NCBI GenBank assembly: GCA_024686085.1
Contig: JAIBDT010000014.1
Location: forward strand, 1 to 46,039
DNA: 46,039 nucleotides
Source: Loktanella sp.
GTDB lineage: Bacteria; Pseudomonadota; Alphaproteobacteria; Rhodobacterales; Rhodobacteraceae
Direction: 5' to 3'
How positions within the stretch are numbered: the stretch's first letter is position 1; the number at the start of each line of letters is the position of its first letter. Below the pieces are notes generated by a model. It searched no databases, was not told where the DNA came from, and saw nothing but the letters and a program-made list of their open reading frames with translations. This document shows positions 17,845 to 24,950 of the stretch, piece after piece. The translations under genes and the position numbers were made by a program.

Positions 17845-19349
17845 GCCTGATTTCCATCCAAGGATTGACCAAAGCCTACCCGGGCGTCGTCGCAAACAAG
17901 AACGTGTCATTCGACATCGGTCGAGGCGAAATTCACGCATTATTGGGCGAAAACGGGGCTGGAAAATCAACTTTGGTTAAGGCGATTTACGGACTTGTGA
18001 AACCTGACAGCGGCACCATGACGCTAGAAGGCGAACCCTTTACGCCCGCCGAACCACGGGCAGCGCGTGCGGCAGGGGTCGCGATGGTGTTTCAACATTT
18101 CTCGCTTTTTGACGCGATGAACGTCGCAGAAAACATCTCTCTGGGGATGGAAAATCCGCCACCACAAAACGAAATCGCCGAACAGGTGCGCAAGGTTAGC
18201 CATCAATACGGATTGCCACTCGATCCAGATATGATCGTAGGCGACCTGTCGGCAGGTGAACGGCAAAGGGTCGAAATCATTCGCTGCCTGCTGCAATCAC
18301 CGAAACTATTGATCATGGACGAACCGACCTCTGTGCTGACCCCACAAGAGGTCGAAATCTTATTCCAGACCCTGCGTAAACTGGCGGCAGAGGGTACCTC
18401 GATCCTCTATATATCTCACAAGCTGGAAGAAATCCGCGCCCTGTGCGATCACGCAACAGTGCTACGATTGGGGCAAGTCGTCGGCGAATGTGATCCCAAG
18501 ACAACCTCAGCACGCGAGATGGCCGAGATGATGGTCGGCATGGTGCTTCATGTTCCCGCTCGGCGCGAAAAACCGCTGGGTGACGTGGCACTTACGCTTA
18601 CAAACCTGACTGCCCCTGCCCCACACCAATTCGGCACGGCCTTGCGTGGTGTTACTCTTGAGGTGCGCAAAGGCGAAATTTTCGGGATTGGCGGCGTTGC
18701 GGGCAACGGGCAAGACGAAATGGTTGCTGCACTTTCAGGCGAGATGCGCACACAAACGGACATGGTAAAAATTGCAGGACAACCTGCTGGGCATCTCGCG
18801 CCAAACGCGCGGCGGGCCATCGGTCTTTGCGCTGCCCCCGAAGAACGCAACGGACACGCGGCCATACCAGACATGAGCCTGATCGAGAACACCGCTCTCA
18901 CTGCAACGACGCGTAAAAACCTTGCGAACAATGGATTCGTGCAGTGGGACAAGGCGCGTGACTTTGCCAAAGAAATTATTCGGACTTTTGACGTGCGCAC
19001 CCCCAGCGAGCGCAGCACCGCGGGATCACTCTCGGGAGGCAACTTGCAGAAATTCGTGATTGGGCGCGAGATCATGCAAGACCCCGATGTTTTAGTCGTC
19101 AATCAACCGACGTGGGGCGTTGATGCCTCGGCCGCAGCGGCGATCAGACAAGCACTGCTCGATCTTGCAGCCCAAGGGGCCGCCGTTGTGGTGATTAGCC
19201 AGGACCTTGACGAATTGATGGAGGTATCAGACCGCTTTGCAGCGCTCAACGACGGCAAGCTTTCAGCCCCGCGGGACGCAGCGACACTCACAATTGAGGA
19301 AATAGGACTGATGCTTGGCGGGGCGCATGACTTGGAGGTCGCACAATGA
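17841..19349 (+). CDS. Purine/nucleoside ABC importer, double ATP-binding protein
   Basis: This is the energising subunit of a BMP-type (NupA/YufO-like) importer. The 502 residues contain two ABC domains. The first is complete, with Walker A GENGAGKST (36-44), signature LSAGERQRVEI and Walker B LLIMDEP. The second has a degenerate Walker A (GVAGNGQDEMV) but a good signature (LSGGNLQKFVIGRE), the usual pattern in sugar and nucleoside importers with fused ATPases. It is coupled by ATGA overlaps to xdhC upstream and to the permease downstream, so import and xanthine oxidation form one transcription unit. The substrate (xanthine, hypoxanthine, guanine or a nucleoside) is inferred from context. 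Confidence 0.93.
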   Translation: MSLISIQGLTKAYPGVVANKNVSFDIGRGEIHALLGENGAGKSTLVKAIYGLVKPDSGTMTLEGEPFTPAEPRAARAAGVAMVFQHFSLFDAMNVAENISLGMENPPPQNEIAEQVRKVSHQYGLPLDPDMIVGDLSAGERQRVEIIRCLLQSPKLLIMDEPTSVLTPQEVEILFQTLRKLAAEGTSILYISHKLEEIRALCDHATVLRLGQVVGECDPKTTSAREMAEMMVGMVLHVPARREKPLGDVALTLTNLTAPAPHQFGTALRGVTLEVRKGEIFGIGGVAGNGQDEMVAALSGEMRTQTDMVKIAGQPAGHLAPNARRAIGLCAAPEERNGHAAIPDMSLIENTALTATTRKNLANNGFVQWDKARDFAKEIIRTFDVRTPSERSTAGSLSGGNLQKFVIGREIMQDPDVLVVNQPTWGVDASAAAAIRQALLDLAAQGAAVVVISQDLDELMEVSDRFAALNDGKLSAPRDAATLTIEEIGLMLGGAHDLEVAQ

Positions 19350-20428
19350 TCCAACTTGAAAAGCGACCAGAACCGTCACGCGCTTGGGCCTTTGCAACGC
19401 CACTATTAGCCGTGTTGCTAACGATGCTTTTTGGCGGCATGCTATTTGCGCTTTTGGGCAAAAACCCTGTCGAGACGATCCGCACGATTTTCCTCGATCC
19501 GCTGTTCTCTGAATTTGCGTGGTATTACCGTCCGCAATTGCTGGTCAAAGGGGCACCACTTGTCTTGATTGCCATCGGGCTGTCGTTCGGCTTTCGGGCG
19601 GGCATCTGGAATATCGGGGCCGAGGGGCAATATATCGTCGGGGCCATTTGTGGCGCGGGTGTCGGGCTGGCATTTTACCCAATGGACCTGCGGTTGATTT
19701 TTCCACTAATGGTCATCGCGGGGGCCATCGGCGGCACGCTTTGGGCGATGATTCCGGGACTTTTGCGGGTGAAATTCGGCACCAATGAAATCCTCGTGTC
19801 GTTGATGCTGGTTTACGTGGCTGAACAACTGCTGGCGTCGATGGCGCTGGGCACAATGCGTAACCCTGATGGCATGGGCTTTCCAGGTAGCCGCAATTTG
19901 GCTCAATACCCATCTGCAGCAAACCTTGAACTGATCGCAGGATCGGGAATGCACTGGGGCGTTGTCGCCGCTTTTATCGCGGTGATCTTCGCCTATATCA
20001 CGCTATCGCGGCACATCTTCGGGTTTCAAGTCCGCCTTTCAGGCCAAGGACCACGCGCCGCAGTTTTCGCGGGGGTCAACCCGAACCGGATGATCCTCAT
20101 CTGCCTTGGCATCTCGGGGGCGTTGGCAGGCATGGCCGGGCTGTTCGAAGTCGCAGGGCCTGCGGGTCAAATTAGCATCGACTTTAATGTAGGCTACGGC
20201 TTTACCGCGATTATCGTGGCCTTCCTCGGGCGGCTTCACCCCATCGGCATATTGCTTGCAGGTGGGTTGATGGCTCTGACTTACATCGGCGGCGAAATCG
20301 CGCAATCCAACCTCGGGCTTCCCGGTGCGGCGATCCAACTGCTGCAAGGGATGCTTTTGTTCTTCCTTCTGGCAGTGGACCTGCTGACAAACTACCGGAT
20401 CAAATTCAAAACTGGGGAAGCAGTCTAA
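19346..20428 (+). CDS. Purine/nucleoside ABC importer, permease 1
   Basis: This 360-aa inner-membrane protein of the BPD_transp_2 family (NupB/YufP-like) has about eight to ten hydrophobic segments. The family core is seen in GIWNIGAEGQYIVGAICGAG (near residue 85) and ISGALAGMAGLFEVAGPAGQ (near 255). An N-terminal cytoplasmic stretch precedes the first helix (residues 16-36). It pairs with the second permease to form the membrane channel. It overlaps the ATPase gene by ATGA and the next permease by one base (TAATG). Confidence 0.93.
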   Translation: MIQLEKRPEPSRAWAFATPLLAVLLTMLFGGMLFALLGKNPVETIRTIFLDPLFSEFAWYYRPQLLVKGAPLVLIAIGLSFGFRAGIWNIGAEGQYIVGAICGAGVGLAFYPMDLRLIFPLMVIAGAIGGTLWAMIPGLLRVKFGTNEILVSLMLVYVAEQLLASMALGTMRNPDGMGFPGSRNLAQYPSAANLELIAGSGMHWGVVAAFIAVIFAYITLSRHIFGFQVRLSGQGPRAAVFAGVNPNRMILICLGISGALAGMAGLFEVAGPAGQISIDFNVGYGFTAIIVAFLGRLHPIGILLAGGLMALTYIGGEIAQSNLGLPGAAIQLLQGMLLFFLLAVDLLTNYRIKFKTGEAV

Positions 20429-21342
20429 TGGACCTGTCATCAATCAACCCAATCCTGCTGCTCGCCTCCCTCATGGTGGCCGCAACCCCGATCCTGCTTG
20501 CAGCGATCGGCGAACTGGTCGTGGAACGTGCGGGCGTGCTGAACCTCGGCGTTGAAGGAATGATGATCACGGGGGCAGTCTGCGGGTTTATGGTCGCGGT
20601 CAGCACAGGATCGCCTTGGCTTGGGTTCATCGGGGCCGCAGTTGGCGGGGCAATTCTTGCGCTGCTTTTCGGCATCCTGACCCAAGTGTTGTTATCAAAC
20701 CAAGTAGCGACAGGTCTTGCACTTACGCTCTTTGGCCTCGGTCTTTCGGCTCTGATGGGGCAAAACTATATCGGGATGAAAGCACCCAGCTTCCCCGACT
20801 GGCACATCCCGCTTTTCGGCGACATCCCTATAATCGGGCCTATCGTCTTTCAGCACGACCCGATGGTCTATGTCGGGTTGATCCTCGTGGCGGCTGCATG
20901 GTGGTTTCTGCACAAAACGCGGGCGGGGCTTGTGCTGCGGGCGGTGGGTGAAAACCACGACGCGGCCCACGCTTTGGGATACAAAGTGGTGCGGGTACGC
21001 ATCCTCGCGATCATGTTCGGCGGGGCCTGCGCAGGACTTGGCGGGGCATACTTGTCGCTTGTGCGGGTGCCACAATGGACCGAAGGGATGACCGCAGGCG
21101 CAGGCTGGATCGCACTGGCGATTGTGGTATTTGCAGGCTGGAAACCGTGGCGGCTTGTGCTGGGTGCCTACCTTTTCGGCGGCGTGACTGTCCTTCAGCT
21201 CAATCTACAGGCGGCTGGGCTCGCAATTCCAGTCGAATATCTTTCTATGTCGCCATATCTGGCAACCATCGTCGTTCTTGTTATTATGTCAGCAGGACGG
21301 GCGCCCGGGTCACTGGGCCGAATCTTCCATGCCTCACGCTGA
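20428..21342 (+). CDS. Purine/nucleoside ABC importer, permease 2
   Basis: This 304-aa membrane protein of the BPD_transp_2 family (NupC/YufQ-like) has characteristic segments: AAIGELVVERAGVLNLGVEG near residue 25, a conserved loop with RAVGENHDAAHALGYKVVRVR near 170 and GACAGLGGAYLSLVRVPQWTEGM near 195. It is the second half of the transmembrane pair. It sits 31 bp ahead of the binding-protein gene, completing a four-gene importer joined to xdhABC. Confidence 0.93.
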   Translation: MDLSSINPILLLASLMVAATPILLAAIGELVVERAGVLNLGVEGMMITGAVCGFMVAVSTGSPWLGFIGAAVGGAILALLFGILTQVLLSNQVATGLALTLFGLGLSALMGQNYIGMKAPSFPDWHIPLFGDIPIIGPIVFQHDPMVYVGLILVAAAWWFLHKTRAGLVLRAVGENHDAAHALGYKVVRVRILAIMFGGACAGLGGAYLSLVRVPQWTEGMTAGAGWIALAIVVFAGWKPWRLVLGAYLFGGVTVLQLNLQAAGLAIPVEYLSMSPYLATIVVLVIMSAGRAPGSLGRIFHASR

Positions 21343-21373
21343 GGTCAAAACTAAGTCCATTTAGGGGATGCTA

Positions 21374-22450
21374 ATGACTATCAAATCAATTCTTGCTGGG
21401 GCCACGCTCGCTCTCGGCGTTGCGTCGGGCGCTATGGCCGACTCGCACCAAACCAAAGTCGGCTTTGTATTTGTCGGACCCGTCGGCGACGGCGGCTGGA
21501 CATACGAGCACAACCAAGGACGCCTTGCTGTCGAGGCTGAATTCGGCGACGCGGTTGAAACTGTGTTTGTTGAAAGCGTGCCAGAAGGCCCGGACGCAGA
21601 ACGTGTCATGACACAAATGGCCCTTGGCGGTGCAGACCTGATCTTCACAACATCTTTCGGTTACATGGATCCGACAATGAATGTCGCAGCCAAGTTCCCA
21701 GACGTGAAATTCGAACACGCAACAGGCTTCAAGCGCGCCGATAACGTCTCTACTTACTCCGCACGCTTCTACGAAGGGCGCGCTGTTCAGGGTCTGATTG
21801 CTGGCTCTATGACAAAGTCGAACATCGTCGGTTACATCGGCTCCTTCCCGATCCCAGAAGTTATCCGCGGCATCAACTCTGCCTACATCCAAGCCAAAGC
21901 GGTTAATCCTGACGTCGAGTTTAAGATCGTTTGGGCCTACACATGGTTTGATCCTGCGAAAGAAGCGGAAGCTGCCACCGTTTTGATCGAACAAGGTGCT
22001 GACGTGATCTTGCAACACACGGATTCCACCGCACCACAGGCAGCCGCACAAGCGGCTGGCAACGTTGTGACTTTCGGCCAAGCATCTGACATGGCTGAAT
22101 TCGGTCCATTCCCACGTGTGTCCTCAATCATCGACAACTGGTCCCCCTACTACATCGCACGGACCAAAGCCGTCATGGACGGGACATGGACGTCCACAGA
22201 CACATGGGACGGTATCGGCGCTGGCATGGTTGGCATCGGTGACATCACTGATGCAGTGCCTTCCGACGTAAAAGCAGCAGCGGAAGCCCTGCGCGATAGC
22301 TTGGCCGACGGCTCCTACCACGCCTTCACGGGCCCAGTGAACAAGCAAGACGGTTCCGCTTGGCTCGCTGACGGCGAAACAGCCGACGACGGCACGCTGG
22401 CTGGCATGAACTTCTACGTTGAAGGCATCACAGGCGACATCCCGCAATAA
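21374..22450 (+). CDS. BMP-family periplasmic purine/nucleoside-binding protein
   Basis: This is the solute receptor of the importer. The 358-aa protein starts with a Sec signal peptide (residues 1-22, cleavage after GAMA before DSHQ). The Bmp/PnrA domain follows: KVGFVFVGPVGDGGWTYEHN, ADLIFTTSFGYMDPTMNVA and GYIGSFPIPEVIRGINSA, with GVY-type segments further on. The PnrA family binds purine nucleosides, and some members bind nucleobases. The start at 21374 is preferred over 21368 because AGGGG lies directly against the earlier ATG but 6 bases before the later one. A strong terminator follows the gene and closes the transcription unit. Confidence 0.94.
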   Translation: MTIKSILAGATLALGVASGAMADSHQTKVGFVFVGPVGDGGWTYEHNQGRLAVEAEFGDAVETVFVESVPEGPDAERVMTQMALGGADLIFTTSFGYMDPTMNVAAKFPDVKFEHATGFKRADNVSTYSARFYEGRAVQGLIAGSMTKSNIVGYIGSFPIPEVIRGINSAYIQAKAVNPDVEFKIVWAYTWFDPAKEAEAATVLIEQGADVILQHTDSTAPQAAAQAAGNVVTFGQASDMAEFGPFPRVSSIIDNWSPYYIARTKAVMDGTWTSTDTWDGIGAGMVGIGDITDAVPSDVKAAAEALRDSLADGSYHAFTGPVNKQDGSAWLADGETADDGTLAGMNFYVEGITGDIPQ

Positions 22451-22472
22451 GCGGCGATTAGAAACAAAAAGG

Positions 22473-22503
22473 AAAGGCCCGCCCTCACCGGCGGGCCTTT
22501 TTT
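22473..22503 (+). terminator. Rho-independent terminator after the BMP-binding protein gene
   Basis: GGCCCGCC (22476-22483), a 6-nt loop CTCACC and GGCGGGCC (22490-22497) form a perfect 8-bp GC stem followed by six T. It closes the xdhABC-importer transcription unit. Its sequence is nearly the same as the terminator at 23345. Confidence 0.93.
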
Positions 22504-22749
22504 GCGTCAAAGGTAAGGAATCCCCGACTTACCATTTCGAAAAACGCGGCATAACGTGGATGTATTATTGAAGTTACATTTTCAGCGACACTGATCAGCC
22601 CATTATTTTTCGGGGTGATATCTTAAAACGCCAGATCAAATACATGTCATATTTTGACATCTCAGTATTGTGCGTTTGAAACTTCGGTAATTTTTTTGGA
22701 TGTCGTTCCATCCCTAAGAACGACGCAATTTTTTAAAAGGATTGGTACA
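22504..22749. other. AT-rich leader of the glycine-zipper gene
   Basis: This stretch is clearly richer in A and T than its neighbours. It contains an inverted repeat ATGTCA-tattt-TGACAT at 22644-22660 and an AAAAGGA ribosome-binding site at 22736-22742. No convincing promoter or gene was identified. A longer reading of the downstream frame to 22654 lies within it but has no ribosome-binding site. Confidence 0.5.
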
Positions 22750-23319
22750 TTGAAAACCAAATTAGCATATAAAGTCATTCATGGTGTTCTCGAACAGTTT
22801 GAAGAAAAATCCCCAAAACAGTTTTTTATGGATGGGCTTCAAACACTGCAAGATCACAAACTGATTACAGCAGAGGATGCCAAGATCATCCAGCTCATGC
22901 CACGCGCAAAATCCAACGCGCAATGGAATGAGCTTCTGGTAAAGTTGGAAAAATCTACAAAATCACGCTTTGTGCGAGCAGAACTCGTCCCAGGGATGCG
23001 CCTGATCACCGATCGCGATAGCGACACAACGCAGCCAGAGCCAGAACAAGAATCTTACGCCTCTACAGGCGCGGGGACCGTCTCAGTCATTGTCATCGGC
23101 GCGACAGCTCTCGGGGCCGCAATTGGCACTGCGGTTGGGGGCCCCGGCCCAGGGACGCTCGTTGGTGCATCAGTCGGCATGCTTGCAGGTGGTGCATTGG
23201 CCGCAGCTGCCGTCGAGGCCGATGGAGACGGCGCGGGACTGAGCGGCGAAGGTGAGGGCGATAGTGAAGGCGATGGCGAAGGCGGCGAAGGCGGCGGCGG
23301 AGAGGGCGACGGCGCCTAA
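22750..23319 (+). CDS. Orphan protein with glycine-zipper segment and acidic Gly-rich tail
   Basis: This 189-aa protein is not recognised. Residues 1-90 look globular and mostly helical (KLAYKVIHGVLEQFEEKSPK, DGLQTLQDHKLITAEDAKII). A Pro/Glu/Gln linker at 92-103 leads to a hydrophobic glycine-zipper stretch at 105-155 (GATALGAAIGTAVGGPGPG, VGASVGMLAGGALAAAA), long enough for two membrane-spanning hairpin helices. The last 31 residues are only Gly, Glu, Asp, Ser, Ala and Leu, with no basic residue. There is no signal peptide. The TTG at 22750 is preferred because AAAAGGA lies about 8 bases upstream; an ATG at 22654 is the alternative. It is flanked by twin terminators. Glycine zippers occur in membrane-active peptides and outer-membrane proteins, but no function can be assigned. 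Confidence 0.7.
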   Translation: MKTKLAYKVIHGVLEQFEEKSPKQFFMDGLQTLQDHKLITAEDAKIIQLMPRAKSNAQWNELLVKLEKSTKSRFVRAELVPGMRLITDRDSDTTQPEPEQESYASTGAGTVSVIVIGATALGAAIGTAVGGPGPGTLVGASVGMLAGGALAAAAVEADGDGAGLSGEGEGDSEGDGEGGEGGGGEGDGA

Positions 23320-23344
23320 AACATCTTCCACATAGAAAGTGATC

Positions 23345-23370
23345 GGCCCGCCTTCACCGGTGGGCCTTTT
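23345..23370 (+). terminator. Rho-independent terminator after the glycine-zipper gene
   Basis: GGCCCGCC (23345-23352), loop TTCACC and GGTGGGCC (23359-23366), then four T. It differs from the terminator at 22476 by only two bases over the 22-nt hairpin, with one G-U pair replacing G-C. Confidence 0.85.
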
Positions 23371-23389
23371 CCATTTCCAACAAGCGATC

Positions 23390-23765
23390 TCATATAAATC
23401 GACCATGGGCTGTCAGGCGCAGTTTCTTGTCGCGCATCCTGCCCATGCCCTCAACCTCGAGCAGCGACGGATCACAGCGGTCCAATCCGTGCAGTGTGAC
23501 AAGGTCAGGCGCCTCTAGGGCCATTTTCTGCCAGACCTCCGGTTCACGTATTCCGAACACGAACTCTGAAAACCGGCAGTTAAAAACACGGCCCTGAGGC
23601 ACCTCCAGACGGGCCAATTCGCTGCAAGGCACCAACGCCGAATGCGCTCGTTAACAGGCCCATCCGTCCAAATCTCAACACGGTTTACCGTTCCGATCAT
23701 CTCCTCAAACTCATGAAATTGTGGCCAAACAGGCTGTCACTTGTCGTCAAAATACGGCCATTCTA
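23390..23765 (-). pseudogene. Decayed hypothetical gene with a stop and frameshifts
   Basis: On the minus strand three pieces read as one broken protein. A short start near 23761 (MAVF, then YFDDK in the next frame) runs into a TGA. After it comes QPVWPQFHEFEEMIGTVNRV, continuing to GPVNERIR near 23640. The frame then shifts to ALVPCSELARLEVPQGRVF and runs to the end (FVFGIREPEVWQKM, DLVTLHGLDRC, RLTAHGRFI). The last piece is an 81-aa open frame with good coding character. The protein family is not recognised, and sequencing error cannot be excluded for a single shift. It is oriented against the glycine-zipper gene. Confidence 0.45.
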
Positions 23766-23876
23766 GGAGGCCAAATTAAAAAAAGGATGCGACTGGAGTG
23801 AAACGGCTTTCAAAAAAACTGTGCACGCATAAAACACCCCATTGCATAGCCCAAAACCCCGTGCGAACGTCGCCTC

Positions 23877-24950
23877 ATGACAGACTTTATCATCATTGGT
23901 GGCGGCGTCGCAGGCACGTCTGCAGGGGCTTACCTTTCCAAGCTTGGGACGGTGCGATTACTCGAGGCAGAAGCATCTCTTGCGTACCACGCATCTGGGC
24001 GGTCAGCAGCCCTGTTCGAGGAAAGCTACGGCAAACCCTCAACTGTAGCGCTGAACGCAGCCAGCCGCAGCTACCACGTTGATAACAATCTGCTTTCTCC
24101 GCGTGGCTTGATGCTGGTTGGCAGCAAAGCAGCAGGCGTGGAATTCGAAGCAGAGCGCATTCAAATGGGTCTTGAATTGATGTCTGGGGATGAAGCCAAA
24201 GAAATGGTTCCCATACTCAACACAAACGTCATTGACCGCGCAGGGTACCACGCAGACGCTTGGGACTTGGACACTGATCTCCTGATTCAGAGCTTCGTGA
24301 AAACCATCCGCGCAAACGGTGGAAAGGTCACAACCAAGGCGGCTGTGACAGACATTCAAAAACAGGGCTCAGGCTGGCAGGTCACGACAAAAGACGGCGT
24401 TTATACGGCCGCCATCCTCGTGAACGCGGCAGGGCCATGGGTGGACCAAATCGCACAAATGGCAGACATCGCCCCCATCGGCTTTACGCCATACCGCCGC
24501 TCAATGGGCCGCATCCCGGCACCAGGTGGGCATGACGTTTCAAGCTGGCCCATGATCTTTGGGGCCAACGAGGCATGGTATGCAAAACCCGACGCTGGCG
24601 CGCTCATTGTATCACCCGCCGAAGAAGACCTGATGGAGCCTCACGACGTCTTTGCCGATGACATGGTGCTGGCCGAAGGCATGGCCCGCTATGAAGAAAA
24701 CGTGATCGAACCCGTAACCCGCCTGTTGGCGTCATGGGCTGGGCTGCGCACCTTCTCGCCCGACCGGACCTTGGTGCTGGGACCAGAGCCGTCGGAACCA
24801 AGCTTCATCTGGTGCGCAGGGCAAGGTGGCTACGGCATGCAATCCAGCCCCGCCGCGGGTCAGCTTTTGGCAGACCTCGTCAACAACAAAACGCCCGCGA
24901 TTGACGCGGGCGCTGTTGCTGCTCTTAATCCAGCTCGGTTTAGGTCCTAA
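23877..24950 (+). CDS. FAD-dependent oxidoreductase, DauA-like (D-arginine dehydrogenase type)
   Basis: This 357-aa flavoprotein belongs to the DAO superfamily. Residues 4-20 form the Rossmann dinucleotide-binding motif (FIIIGGGVAGTSAGAYL). The segment AYHASGRSAALFEESYGKP near 36-54 closely resembles the FAD-binding loop of D-arginine dehydrogenase DauA (YHSTGRSAA). A C-terminal GQGGYGMQSSPAAGQLLADLV completes the flavin site. Members oxidise D-amino acids or related amines, passing electrons to a quinone or another acceptor; the real substrate cannot be read from sequence. No signal peptide is seen. The stop overlaps by 4 bp the stop of the convergent DMGDH-like gene. Confidence 0.85.
   Translation: MTDFIIIGGGVAGTSAGAYLSKLGTVRLLEAEASLAYHASGRSAALFEESYGKPSTVALNAASRSYHVDNNLLSPRGLMLVGSKAAGVEFEAERIQMGLELMSGDEAKEMVPILNTNVIDRAGYHADAWDLDTDLLIQSFVKTIRANGGKVTTKAAVTDIQKQGSGWQVTTKDGVYTAAILVNAAGPWVDQIAQMADIAPIGFTPYRRSMGRIPAPGGHDVSSWPMIFGANEAWYAKPDAGALIVSPAEEDLMEPHDVFADDMVLAEGMARYEENVIEPVTRLLASWAGLRTFSPDRTLVLGPEPSEPSFIWCAGQGGYGMQSSPAAGQLLADLVNNKTPAIDAGAVAALNPARFRS

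Noticed and set aside
22644-22660. Inverted repeat ATGTCA-tattt-TGACAT as an operator
   Set aside because: Six-bp arms in AT-rich sequence are expected by chance, and no nearby regulator uses such a site; it is noted only as part of the leader.
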